DNA of 64,000 nt from Actinomyces minihominis (GTDB taxonomy: Bacteria > Actinomycetota > Actinomycetes > Actinomycetales > Actinomycetaceae): contig NZ_FYEG01000001.1 of the NCBI RefSeq assembly GCF_900187855.1, forward strand, positions 372,001 to 436,000. Reading direction: 5' to 3'. The position numbers were made by a program, and so were the translations under genes. The number at the start of each line of letters is the position of its first letter. Position 1 is the first letter of the stretch. Of this stretch, positions 8,634 to 17,058 are shown piece after piece. Below the pieces are notes generated by a model. The model saw only the letters and a list, made by a program, of their open reading frames with translations, searched no databases and was not told the origin of the DNA.

Positions 8634-9305
8634 CTACTCTTCGAAACGGAAGCCCAGGCCCCGCACCGTCGTGATGTAGTGGGGGTCATTAACGTTGTCC
8701 CCCAGCTTTCGACGCAGCCACGAAATGTGCATGTCCAAGGTCTTGGTTGAGCCCAGGGGATCCTGTGCCCAGACCTCTTTCATCAGGTCATCACGTGACA
8801 CCATGTTGCCGGCCTCTTTGACGAGGACGCGCAGCAGCTCAAACTCACGGGCCGTCAGTGACAGTTCACGGTCCCCAACGTAGGCGCGGTGGGCTGGAAT
8901 ATCGACGCGGACATCCTGGGCCACCAGTTCACCATCAGCGCTTTCGGCGCCGCCCCTGCGCAGCAGGGCCCGAACACGCGCCAGCAGCTCAGCCAAACGG
9001 AAGGGCTTCGTGACGTAGTCATCAGCACCCGCGTCGAGGCCGATCACCATATCGGCTTCATCCGTGCGGGCCGTGAGGATGAGAATCGGAGTTTCAAGTC
9101 CGCGGCGACGGATCTCACGAGCCACATCCAAACCGTCCATGTCGGGCAGTCCCAGGTCAAGAACAACCAGGTCAGCTTCCTCTACCTCAGACAAGCCACC
9201 CGAGGCGGTGCCGTGAGAACGCACGTCATAGCCCTCACGCCCAAACGCGCGGGCGAGAGGTTCTGCAATAGCAGGGTCATCTTCGATGAGAAGTACTGTA
9301 GTCAT
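8634..9305 (-). CDS. OmpR/PhoB-family response regulator
   Basis: Two-domain response regulator of 223 aa. The receiver domain (residues 1-115) has the acidic pair in LLIEDDPAIAEP, the phosphoacceptor Asp in VVLDLGLPDMDG and the conserved Lys in DDYVTKPF. The winged-helix domain (about 130-223) has the TAREFELLRVL and MHISWLRRKLG segments of the OmpR class. The ATG at 9305 is chosen because it begins the usual MTTVLLIEDD start; the open frame extends 12 codons further. It precedes its sensor kinase gene. Confidence 0.94.
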   Translation of the reverse strand: MTTVLLIEDDPAIAEPLARAFGREGYDVRSHGTASGGLSEVEEADLVVLDLGLPDMDGLDVAREIRRRGLETPILILTARTDEADMVIGLDAGADDYVTKPFRLAELLARVRALLRRGGAESADGELVAQDVRVDIPAHRAYVGDRELSLTAREFELLRVLVKEAGNMVSRDDLMKEVWAQDPLGSTKTLDMHISWLRRKLGDNVNDPHYITTVRGLGFRFEE

Positions 9306-9398
9306 AACCAAAAGCCTACTCCTCTTTATGAAGTCTTGCACGTTTCTTTACCATTGAATCTCTGCTCGGTAACGAAACGACGGCCGAACCGTTACCGC

Positions 9399-10601
9399 CT
9401 AACGCGCCGCCCCCGGCCCGGTGGTGCGAATATCCCGCTTCCCAGGGTCCAGTCTCTTGAGCCCCGCACCCGGCCGTTCCTTCGGAGAGTGATCCGAACG
9501 TCCCTCTACCGGCACAATCAGCTCCTGGGCAGCATCCACCCCGCCGACCTTGACCTGCAGCGCTGGATCCAACGTCCTCTTAACGAGGGCGAGGGCAATC
9601 GGTCCCATCTCCCAGTGTCGCGCCACGGAGGTGAGCACACCGACCTGACGACCGTTCAGTTCCACCGCGGTCCCCGGAGCGGGCAGTGACTCCGCCGATC
9701 CGTCCAGCTGCAGGAAAACCAGTCTGCGCGGCGGACGCCCCAGGTTGATGATCCGCGCCACCGACTCCTGACCCCGGTAACAGCCCTTTTCAAGGTGAAT
9801 GGCGGTGCGCATCCAGTCCAGCTCGGCAGGCAGGGCACGGTCATCGACCTCGCTACCCCGCAGGGGACGCCACGCGGCAACCCTGGTCGCTTGCGCCGCA
9901 AACATCCCCACGGGTTGCATCGGGGGCAGAACTGCTCCCCCCTCTGTCACCCCGCCGCTGAGCAGCAGCTCAAGCAGTTCATCGACCTCTACTACCGGGA
10001 CCGTGAACAGGCGGAACCGGGCGTTTCGTCCCGGGTGAACCCCCGTGAAGTAGCGGGCACCGCCCACCGTAACCTCGGGCCAGGGGTCCGTCCAGGTTCT
10101 TCCCCCCAGCGCCGAGACCTTCTGCGAGACGACCTCGGCGCCCGCCTCGGTCTGATTGCTGGTAAGGACGGTGGTGAACGACCGGCTGCGGTCCGTCACC
10201 TCAACCCGCAGCATGAACTGCATCGACTTGAGGAACCCTGCCAAGTCGGCCGCAAACTGGGGTTCGGTCAGTAGCCACAGGGTCTCACCGTCATCGGTGG
10301 CGGCAAACTGGAACTCGATGTGACCCTGCGGGTCCAGCAGCAGTCCCTCCGCGGAGTCACCGGGTTGCAGATCCGTCAGCACCTGCGAGGTAAGCGTCGT
10401 CAACCAGGTCAGCCGATCGGGTCCCGAAACGGTGATGAGGCCGATGGAGCCAAGGTAGGTGAACCCCCGCCCGGCCTCAAACCGCTCCTGCTCATCAGCC
10501 GGCCAGCCGTAGTGCAGGGGCAGTCCCAGCCAGTTTCCGTCCTCGGCCACCACGGTCTTGCCGGTGACAAGGGCGTCCGGCAAACCTGTCATCTCATTCA
10601 T
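9399..10601 (-). CDS. YgfZ/GcvT-like folate-binding protein
   Basis: Tetrahydrofolate-binding protein of about 400 aa related to aminomethyltransferase. The family signature KGCYRGQE is intact (about residue 270), with the conserved cysteine thought to matter in YgfZ proteins, which help build or repair Fe-S clusters. The C-terminal barrel and a charged tail of about 35 residues follow. Possible ATG starts are 10610, 10601 and 10592; 10601 is used because it overlaps the stop of the upstream nitrobindin-like gene (ATGAATGA), a typical coupled arrangement. The pairing with a nitrobindin-like gene is common in actinobacteria. Exact substrate is unknown. Confidence 0.88.
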   Translation of the reverse strand: MNEMTGLPDALVTGKTVVAEDGNWLGLPLHYGWPADEQERFEAGRGFTYLGSIGLITVSGPDRLTWLTTLTSQVLTDLQPGDSAEGLLLDPQGHIEFQFAATDDGETLWLLTEPQFAADLAGFLKSMQFMLRVEVTDRSRSFTTVLTSNQTEAGAEVVSQKVSALGGRTWTDPWPEVTVGGARYFTGVHPGRNARFRLFTVPVVEVDELLELLLSGGVTEGGAVLPPMQPVGMFAAQATRVAAWRPLRGSEVDDRALPAELDWMRTAIHLEKGCYRGQESVARIINLGRPPRRLVFLQLDGSAESLPAPGTAVELNGRQVGVLTSVARHWEMGPIALALVKRTLDPALQVKVGGVDAAQELIVPVEGRSDHSPKERPGAGLKRLDPGKRDIRTTGPGAAR

Positions 10602-11229
10602 CGGCAACATCGTTCGCGGAGGCCGTGCGCTGCAGGCGGCCGGTCATCTCGGTGACAAACTCACCGTTCGTGGGCATCGATTCATTCGCCCACATCAGCT
10701 CTCCGCCCACCAGGCCGTACATGCGGGAAAAGTGGTCGATCTCGATGGTTCTCGGGGCGCGCACCAGCGCATCCGAAGCCAACTGGATCCGCGGTCCCAT
10801 GGCCACACCGGCCCAGAGCACCGAAAAGCCCCTGGTGTCAGAGCCGACGACACGCAACTCACGGGGCTCGTCCTCTCCGGCGGGAACAACTGCCAGCGGG
10901 GTGTCAACCGACCAGTAGGTTGTCTCTTCCCCCAGCAGCTCCCCGGGACGGATCTGGTCTAGGCCTTGGGCGGCAGTCCACATCGGGTCAAAATCACCTT
11001 CAAGCACGCCCATGTAGGTGCGGATACTCATTCGCATCTGCTCCCCCACTATGACCGCTTCGATGTCTTGAAGGATGGCCTCAAAGTTAAAGTCTGCCTC
11101 TTCCCCAGTAGTAGGTGAGTCAGAAGTGGATTCGGCCGGAACGGCGACCGTTCCCCAGCCTTGCCAGCGGCCCAAAAGCCAGGCCAGAGAACTTAGTTTC
11201 AGCGGAAGATCCGAAGGAATTTCAAACAT
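10594..11229 (-). CDS. FABP/nitrobindin-like heme-binding domain protein
   Basis: Protein of 211 aa of the actinobacterial FABP/THAP4-nitrobindin type. The N-terminal WLLGRWQGWGTV motif is the GxWxGxG signature of the heme-binding beta-barrel. Relatives bind ferric heme and act on nitric oxide or peroxynitrite; whether this one does is not shown by sequence alone. Acidic residues interrupt the first part of the barrel (about residues 35-55). It overlaps the start of the YgfZ-like gene, so the two are translated together. Its ATG at 11229 lies 6 bp after a TACGAT box and has no ribosome-binding site, consistent with a leaderless message. Confidence 0.85.
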   Translation of the reverse strand: MFEIPSDLPLKLSSLAWLLGRWQGWGTVAVPAESTSDSPTTGEEADFNFEAILQDIEAVIVGEQMRMSIRTYMGVLEGDFDPMWTAAQGLDQIRPGELLGEETTYWSVDTPLAVVPAGEDEPRELRVVGSDTRGFSVLWAGVAMGPRIQLASDALVRAPRTIEIDHFSRMYGLVGGELMWANESMPTNGEFVTEMTGRLQRTASANDVADE

Positions 11230-11235
11230 TCTTCA

Positions 11236-11241
11236 ATCGTA
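11236..11241 (-). promoter_or_regulatory. Candidate -10 box for the nitrobindin-like gene (leaderless)
   Basis: TACGAT on the minus strand ends 6 bp before the ATG at 11229, placing +1 at the start codon. No purine-rich ribosome-binding site is seen. The -35 region is poor. Confidence 0.35.
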
Positions 11242-11359
11242 GCGACTTCGCCGAGCCGGGTCACCGGGGCTTTCTGCGGGCTTAAGCGCGCGGCCTCCCG
11301 AAAAGGCAGTTGGCTACGATTAGTCCTGACAACTCCCACGAACGTTTGCCGGAGGCACC

Positions 11360-12505
11360 ATGTCTTTCCTATCCGATGAACTCCTAGCCCAGATCCACTC
11401 TCGGGCCGCGCAGTACGACGCAGAGAATGTCTTCCCCCAGGAGGATTACGACGAGCTTCGCGACGCAGGCTACCTCGCCGCCTTTGTTCCGAAGCAGTAC
11501 GGGGGTGCCGGCCTCAGCCTGAACGAAATCGCGGCCGAGCAGACCCGCCTTGCCAAGGCCGCCCCGGGCACCGCCCTCGGCATCAACATGCACCAGATCA
11601 TCGTGGGGCTGGGCCGCTACCTGGTCCGCGCCGGCCTGGCTCAGGGCGAGCAGATCCTTCGTGACGCCGCTGACGGTCACCTCTTTGGCTTCGGCATTTC
11701 CGAACCCGGCAACGACCTGGTGCTCTTCGGTTCCATCACGGAGGCTCGCCCCGATGGCGAAGGCGGCTACACCTTCTACGGCACCAAGGTCTTCACTTCG
11801 CTCTCTCCCGCCTGGACGCGCCTGCTGACCTTTGGTTCTGACACAACCAGCGAGGACGCCCCCAAGTCAGTCTTCGCCATCCTGCACCGGGACCGCGGCG
11901 GGGTCGATATCAAGGACGATTGGCACGTCCTTGGCATGAGAGCCACCCAGTCCAACACCACGGTTCTGAATGCGGCACCCGCAGGGGCCTCACAGGTTCT
12001 CGGTCGCATCACCCCGGGGCCCAGCCTCGACCCCGTCATCCTGGGGATCTTTGCCCACTTTGAGATCCTGCTGGCAGCCACCTACACCGGGGTCGGCCTG
12101 CGCGCTATCGAGGTGGCGGTGGAGCACGTCAAGAAGCGCCGCTCGCTGATGAACCAGACGGTTTACGCCAACGACCCCGCGATTCGCTGGCGCCTGGCCG
12201 AGGCCGCCCTGCTGATGGACGCGGTCGGCCCGCAGATCCGTGAGCTTGCGACCCTGGTCGAGTCGGATGAGAAGCCCAGCCTGGCCTGGCTGCCCCGCTT
12301 CTCCGCGGTGAAAAACGCCGCCTCTGAGGCTTCACTCCGTTCCGTCGAACAGTGCATCCGCGCCTGCGGTGGCTCCTCCTACTACGACAAGAACGAACTG
12401 TCCCGCCTCTACCGCGATGTCCTGGCCGGCCTCTTCCAGCCCTCTGATCAAGAGTCCCTGCACGGCGCCTGGGCCAACATGCTGCTGGGCCCCATCGAGA
12501 AGTAG
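11360..12505 (+). CDS. Acyl-CoA dehydrogenase family protein
   Basis: FAD-dependent acyl-CoA dehydrogenase-like protein of 381 aa, the usual length. It has the N-terminal helical domain with YGGAGLSLNEIA, the middle beta domain with FGFGISEPGND (flavin/substrate segment) and the C-terminal four-helix region ending in SVEQCIRACGGSSYYDKNELSRLYRD. The SEPGND motif resembles the branch containing desulfurisation-type and DszC-like monooxygenase relatives as well as true dehydrogenases, so the substrate is open. A GGAGG ribosome-binding site precedes the ATG, and a TACGAT -10-like box lies at 11315-11320. The MutT gene overlaps its stop codon. Confidence 0.85.
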   Translation: MSFLSDELLAQIHSRAAQYDAENVFPQEDYDELRDAGYLAAFVPKQYGGAGLSLNEIAAEQTRLAKAAPGTALGINMHQIIVGLGRYLVRAGLAQGEQILRDAADGHLFGFGISEPGNDLVLFGSITEARPDGEGGYTFYGTKVFTSLSPAWTRLLTFGSDTTSEDAPKSVFAILHRDRGGVDIKDDWHVLGMRATQSNTTVLNAAPAGASQVLGRITPGPSLDPVILGIFAHFEILLAATYTGVGLRAIEVAVEHVKKRRSLMNQTVYANDPAIRWRLAEAALLMDAVGPQIRELATLVESDEKPSLAWLPRFSAVKNAASEASLRSVEQCIRACGGSSYYDKNELSRLYRDVLAGLFQPSDQESLHGAWANMLLGPIEK

Positions 12506-12927
12506 TGGCCACTGATAAGGGGACCCGGGAAGCCGTCCAAGTGGTCGGAGCTGTCATCATCCGTGATGGCAAGATTCTCTGCGCCCAGCGGTCCGCTCAA
12601 ATGGATCACTCGGGTCTGTGGGAGTTCCCCGGGGGCAAGGTCGAAGCCGGTGAAAGTCCCCGGGAGGCACTGCGCCGCGAACTGGTTGAAGAGCTGCGCT
12701 GCGTCGCCGAGGTCGGGGAGCAGCTGGAGTCGACGACACACCGCTACGACTTCGCAACAATCACCCTCACGACATTTTTCTGCAGGCTTGTCGAGGGCGA
12801 ACCGCGCCTCACCGAACACTCAGAAATCCGCTGGATGACGCCGGAAACCCTCGATGTCCTGCCGTGGGCGCCAGCGGATGTTCCGGCCGTGCGCAAGCTG
12901 CAACACACCCTGGTTTCTACCCGTTAG
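12505..12927 (+). CDS. MutT-like NUDIX hydrolase ((d)NTP pyrophosphohydrolase)
   Basis: Small NUDIX enzyme of 140 aa. The Nudix box GGKVEAGESPREALRRELVE is complete, with the metal-binding glutamates in place, and the N-terminal AQRSAQMDHSGLWEFPGGK segment is typical of 8-oxo-dGTP diphosphatases. It probably sanitises oxidised nucleotides. The GTG start overlaps the stop of the acyl-CoA dehydrogenase gene (TAGTG), so translation is coupled. No classical terminator follows; instead the structured element at 12955-13035 lies 27 bp downstream. Confidence 0.9.
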   Translation: MATDKGTREAVQVVGAVIIRDGKILCAQRSAQMDHSGLWEFPGGKVEAGESPREALRRELVEELRCVAEVGEQLESTTHRYDFATITLTTFFCRLVEGEPRLTEHSEIRWMTPETLDVLPWAPADVPAVRKLQHTLVSTR

Positions 12928-12941
12928 TTCCGGGCGTGCAC

Positions 12942-12947
12942 TACAAT
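12942..12947 (+). promoter_or_regulatory. -10-like box ahead of the structured element
   Basis: TACAAT, one mismatch from consensus, ends 7 bp before the first base of the long stem starting at 12955, just where a transcript would begin. The -35 region (CCCGTT, 16 bp upstream) is poor. Confidence 0.35.
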
Positions 12948-12954
12948 GGCTAGT

Positions 12955-13035
12955 GACGTCGGGTCCGTTGCCCCGGGCTCCAATTTCAGCCGCTTCGAGC
13001 GGCCCTGTCGCCGACAGGCGCATGGGCCCGGCGTC
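12955..13035 (+). ncRNA. Candidate structured small RNA (three-way junction)
   Basis: About 81 nt that fold into a closed three-way junction. The outer stem pairs 12955-12966 with 13024-13035 (12 pairs, two of them G-U) and can extend by two more pairs. Inside, GCCGCT (12989-12994) pairs with AGCGGC (12998-13003), and CCTGTC (13004-13009) pairs with GACAGG (13013-13018), both perfect and directly abutting. A 20-nt single-stranded segment (12969-12988) joins the outer stem to the first hairpin. There is no T-run on either strand, so it does not look like a plain terminator. It does not match any RNA I recognise. Orientation is taken from the -10-like box; that it is a functional RNA is inference. 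Confidence 0.4.
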
Positions 13036-13036
13036 A

Positions 13037-15658
13037 TTAATCCTCTTCCCTAATCAAGGTTGCAGCTCTCGGCGCGGCCTCGACACTCAGGAGCACTCCC
13101 TCCCTCACCTGCAGTTCTGCCCGCCAGGTTTCCGTGGTGGCGTTGAAGATTACCAGGACACCGCGACCAGCCGTTCCGTCCTCGTAGCCCTCACCGTCGA
13201 TGTGCATGGCAATCACTCCGGGCCGATCCGCCCCAGCTTCACCGGTGGGCAGGAAACGCAGTCGCGCACGAATCTCGTCTGCGGAACCCAGGGTTAGCAG
13301 GGGCTCATTCGCCCTCGTCCTTAGCAACTCCAGGGACTGCTCACGGCACATCGCCATCGCCGCAGCATCGGGACGCAGCTGCTCCATTTCAAGTAGCGGC
13401 GCCATGTGCGACCAGTACTCAGCATTGCGGCCCGCGCTGGGAAGACCGCGGCCAAACTGGCTGCGCTGACCCGTCCAGTCGATGGCGTTGAACCAGTCCC
13501 CCGAGTTGTAGGAGTCGCGGTCCAGGGACTTCGATCGCATCAGTTCCGTGCCGGAAGCCCAGAAGGCCACCCCCTGACCGAGGGCGACGGTGGCATTGGC
13601 CAGAACCTGAGCTCGCACTCGGTCCTCCATCGAGGTCGTGAGTGGCAGCTTCCAGATCGAAGAGTCATAGAGCGACTCATCATCATGGGCTTCAACGTAG
13701 TTAACGCATTCCGAGGGTTCCTCGGCAAAAGCCGCATCCTGCCCCGCATAGTTAATGTCCTGGGACAGCACCGTTCCGGAGCCATCTGACAGGGGCAGGG
13801 GGTAGTCCCGGATCGCCCCGATCAGACTGATCTTGACCAGGTCCATGAGGCGGTACAGCTCTGCCTGAGCTGTCTGCCGAGCGGCCTTATCCCCTAGATT
13901 TTGCGCTTCGTTGGGGTCAACCAGGAGACCGGTGGCGAAGCCTTGGCGTTCACTGTGATTCTGATCCATCGGGTTTCCCCCGCGAACCGCATCCCTCAGT
14001 CGGTCATTGAAGACACCGATCCCACTGCCGCCAATGTTTCTCTGGGTCGCCTGAATGAACAGGACATCATCGGCGACCTCACCGAAGTTCCACCCCTCGC
14101 CGTAGAGGTAAACCGAGCGGCCGTCCACCCCGTCCTCCTCAACTGTCAGAGCGTCGAGGGCGGCCCGAACCGCCAGCATGTTCTGCAGCGAATGGTGTCC
14201 CATCAGGTCAAAGCGGAAACCATCAATGCGGTAGTGCACGGCCGCGTCAAGAATGGCATCAACCATCAGCTTCTGCGCCATGAGGTGCTCGGTGGCAACA
14301 TTGGGGCAGCAGGTGGAAGTTTCGACCTCTCCCGCAGGACTGAGACGGTGATAGTAGCCGGGGACAATCTTGTCGAGGACGGAGTCGCGGCACTGCCCGC
14401 CCCCAAAGGTGTGGTTGAAAACCACGTCTTGCACCACGCACAGTCCCAGACCGTGCAGGGCCTCGATCATCTCGCGGTACTCCAGGGTGCGCCCCCCGCC
14501 GTACTGGTTATCTTCCGTGGCGTAAGACCCCTCCGGCGTCATCCAGTGCGCCGGGTCGTAACCCCAGTTGAAGCCGTCCTGGTTCGCCACCTCACTCACC
14601 GCGCCCTGCTGCAACCGTGAGGATCGCGACCAACCAGAGACCTTCTCCAGCTGCTCCTCGTTTTCAGGTAGCAGAGCAATCCCCTCCACCTCGGGGACCC
14701 GCTGCTCAGAACGAATCTCTGGAATCGATCCGGTGGCGATGTCGTAGGTGGGCAGCAGGTGCAAGGTGGTGATCCCCGCTGCGACCAGGTTCCGCAGGGC
14801 GCGGATCCCTGCACTGTCACGCTCAAGGAATGCGCGGTAGGTACCACGAACCTGTTCGGGAACACTGCTGTCCCAAATGGAGAAGTCGCGCACGTGCAGT
14901 TCGTAGATGGACTGGGCAGCCGGATGGCGCAGCTTTGCCGCGCGGGCACTGCCCCAACCCTTCGGGGTCCATCGCTCCCGGCTTCGGTTGAGGATGACGG
15001 ACTTGGTCGAATCCGGACTGAGTCCCACCGAGTACGGGTCGGTGACCCGGTTCGTCACCAGGGAGCCCAGGGCGGGCACGTAAACCCGCACCTCCCACAG
15101 GTAGGGGCGGTCCTCCCAGTCGGCCTCGCCCTCAACCAACCACACCCCGTTGTCATCGCGGACCGCGGGGACCAGGGCGGCTTCAGGGCCTGAGCCAAGC
15201 CGCAGCTGAACGTTCTGTGCCGTCGGCGCCCACAGTTTCAGGATGGGACGTCCCGAGTCCCACCCCACCCCGAGGGTCTCCGCAGATGCTCCGGGGTAGA
15301 GGTCGTCGAGGACCCTTGCGATCTGGATGCCACTGCGGGCAAGGACCCGGCCGTGCCGGACCAGTTCCAGCCGCAGCGGCCCACGCAGGATCTCAGCTGC
15401 CTCCCCACGGCTCAGCGGCTCCCCTCCCGGTCCCTCAAGATAAAGGGCCAGGTAGTCGGCGTGGTGGGTCCGCAGGTCCAGGTCCCGCACAGACTCCGCA
15501 AGCGGTCCGGACCGGATCTTCACCTCCGGGTGGTTCTGCAGGCGGTAGGTCGCCCCCACCCGCGTCTTGGTGAATGGGAAGGCCATGGTGGACCGATCCA
15601 GCCACAACGCCCATTCACCGTCACCACCACAACCACAGTTTTCTTCGGCGTGTGTCAT
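13037..15658 (-). CDS. Cytoplasmic type I pullulanase (GH13 debranching enzyme)
   Basis: Alpha-1,6-glucan debranching enzyme of 873 aa without a signal peptide or wall anchor, so probably cytoplasmic. An N-terminal carbohydrate-binding/early-set region is followed by the (beta/alpha)8 catalytic domain. FNWGYDP is the type I pullulanase signature; the nucleophile lies in DGFRFDLMGHHS, the acid/base Glu in YLYGEGWNFGEV and the transition-state Asp in YVEAHDDESL. The ATG at 15658 is chosen; the open frame extends 26 codons into purA-proximal sequence. The N-terminus contains a CGCGG cluster. It shares most of its length with the secreted pullulanase at 47556-51179. It starts 20 bp after the purA stop, an odd operon partner. 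Confidence 0.92.
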   Translation of the reverse strand: MTHAEENCGCGGDGEWALWLDRSTMAFPFTKTRVGATYRLQNHPEVKIRSGPLAESVRDLDLRTHHADYLALYLEGPGGEPLSRGEAAEILRGPLRLELVRHGRVLARSGIQIARVLDDLYPGASAETLGVGWDSGRPILKLWAPTAQNVQLRLGSGPEAALVPAVRDDNGVWLVEGEADWEDRPYLWEVRVYVPALGSLVTNRVTDPYSVGLSPDSTKSVILNRSRERWTPKGWGSARAAKLRHPAAQSIYELHVRDFSIWDSSVPEQVRGTYRAFLERDSAGIRALRNLVAAGITTLHLLPTYDIATGSIPEIRSEQRVPEVEGIALLPENEEQLEKVSGWSRSSRLQQGAVSEVANQDGFNWGYDPAHWMTPEGSYATEDNQYGGGRTLEYREMIEALHGLGLCVVQDVVFNHTFGGGQCRDSVLDKIVPGYYHRLSPAGEVETSTCCPNVATEHLMAQKLMVDAILDAAVHYRIDGFRFDLMGHHSLQNMLAVRAALDALTVEEDGVDGRSVYLYGEGWNFGEVADDVLFIQATQRNIGGSGIGVFNDRLRDAVRGGNPMDQNHSERQGFATGLLVDPNEAQNLGDKAARQTAQAELYRLMDLVKISLIGAIRDYPLPLSDGSGTVLSQDINYAGQDAAFAEEPSECVNYVEAHDDESLYDSSIWKLPLTTSMEDRVRAQVLANATVALGQGVAFWASGTELMRSKSLDRDSYNSGDWFNAIDWTGQRSQFGRGLPSAGRNAEYWSHMAPLLEMEQLRPDAAAMAMCREQSLELLRTRANEPLLTLGSADEIRARLRFLPTGEAGADRPGVIAMHIDGEGYEDGTAGRGVLVIFNATTETWRAELQVREGVLLSVEAAPRAATLIREED

Positions 15659-15678
15659 TGCGGTCCTTCCCAACTGGT

Positions 15679-16962
15679 CTACCGAACGATTGCTGCGTCT
15701 CGCGCCTGTCCCACCCCGATGGTGGAGATGCGGCACCCCACCTGCTCCTCAATAAAGGTGACGTAGTCGCGGGCCTCAGTAGGAAGGTCCTCAAATCGGC
15801 GCACCCCGGAGATGTCTTCCTTCCACCCCGGCATTTCACGATAGACGGGAACAGCCCTCGCAAAGTCGCGCTGCAGGACGGGCATTTCCGCCATGAAGAT
15901 CCCGTCGACCTCATACCCCACCGCCACCTGGATGGTGTCGTAGGTGTCGAGGACGTCGAGCTTGGTGAGGGCGATGTCGGTGAGACCGTTGACCCGGCGC
16001 GCGTAGCGCAGGATGACGAGGTCGAGCCAGCCGACCCGGCGGGCCCGCCCGGTGGTGACGCCAAACTCTCCGCCGAGGTCGCGCAGGTGTTCGCCGTCCT
16101 CGCCGTGCATTTCGGTCGGGAACGGACCCGAACCCACCCGCGTGGTGTAGGCCTTCGCCACCCCGATGACGCGGTCGATCAGGGTGGGACCCACCCCGAC
16201 TCCCGCCAGCGCCCCCGCCGCAATCGCGGTCGAGGAGGTGACGTACGGGTAGGTGCCGTGGTCGATGTCCAGCATGGCTGCCTGACCGGCCTCAAACAGC
16301 ACGGTCTCTCCGGCCTCGAGGGCATTGTTGACCAGCAGTGAGGTGTCGACGATGCGAGGTTCGATGCGCCTGCCGTACTCCACCAGCGTCTCAACGATGG
16401 AGTCAATCTCGAAGTCTTTCTTGAAGTCCTCGGGAATCTGCTCCTCAGGGAAACCTCGCAGCTTCGCTTCAACGTTGAGGGTGACCTGGGATCGGACCAG
16501 TTCGGGGTCCAGCAGGTCCTGGATGCGCAGACCCGTGCGGTTCATCTTGTCCGCATAGGTGGGGCCGATTCCTCGCCCGGTGGTCCCAATCAGGGACTTA
16601 CCCAGCGCGACCTCGTTCAGTTTGTCGAGGGAGCGGTTGTAGGGGGGAATGACGTGCGCGTTGGCGGAAATCACCAGGCGCGAGCAATCCACTCCGCGCG
16701 CCTCCATGGCTTCGATTTCCGAGAAGAGGGCGTCGGGATCAACCACGACGCCGGCCCCAATGATGGGGGTGGCTTTTTCAGAGAGGATTCCCGCGGGAAG
16801 AAGGTGCAGTGCGTATGACTCACCATCGACAACCACGGTGTGACCCGCGTTGTTTCCGCCGTTGAACTTGACCACCATGTCGACGTCTCCGCCGAGCTGA
16901 TCAGTTGCTTTGCCTTTGCCTTCGTCACCCCACTGGGTGCCGACAACGATAATTCCTGGCAT
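15679..16962 (-). CDS. purA: Adenylosuccinate synthetase
   Basis: Purine biosynthesis enzyme of 427 aa that joins IMP and aspartate using GTP to give adenylosuccinate. The N-terminal [11 protein letters not shown] motif carries the catalytic Asp and GTP-binding loop; GNNAGHTVV supplies the catalytic His; [14 protein letters not shown] and the C-terminal GVGQARD segment are also family signatures. The ATG at 16962 gives the standard [13 protein letters not shown] start. Length is typical. Firm call. Confidence 0.97.
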   Translation of the reverse strand: MPGIIVVGTQWGDEGKGKATDQLGGDVDMVVKFNGGNNAGHTVVVDGESYALHLLPAGILSEKATPIIGAGVVVDPDALFSEIEAMEARGVDCSRLVISANAHVIPPYNRSLDKLNEVALGKSLIGTTGRGIGPTYADKMNRTGLRIQDLLDPELVRSQVTLNVEAKLRGFPEEQIPEDFKKDFEIDSIVETLVEYGRRIEPRIVDTSLLVNNALEAGETVLFEAGQAAMLDIDHGTYPYVTSSTAIAAGALAGVGVGPTLIDRVIGVAKAYTTRVGSGPFPTEMHGEDGEHLRDLGGEFGVTTGRARRVGWLDLVILRYARRVNGLTDIALTKLDVLDTYDTIQVAVGYEVDGIFMAEMPVLQRDFARAVPVYREMPGWKEDISGVRRFEDLPTEARDYVTFIEEQVGCRISTIGVGQARDAAIVR

Positions 16963-17024
16963 GACTGCTAGTCCTTTTGCTAGGGACGGCTTACCACCAG
17001 AGTGTACGCGGTCCCCGGGGAAGG

Positions 17025-17050
17025 ACGCCCTCACCGACCAGTAAGGGCGC
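17025..17050 (-). terminator. Hairpin after putA
   Basis: Bases 17025-17034 and 17041-17050 form a 10-bp stem (two G-U pairs on the minus strand) with a 6-nt loop, starting 9 bp past the putA stop. No long T-run follows, so it is a modest intrinsic terminator or an RNA 3'-end hairpin. Confidence 0.45.
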
Positions 17051-17058
17051 CCCAGGGA

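Noticed and set aside
12854-13297. 147-codon frame across the structured element
   Set aside because: It overlaps mutT and the cytoplasmic pullulanase gene out of frame and has no coding signature.
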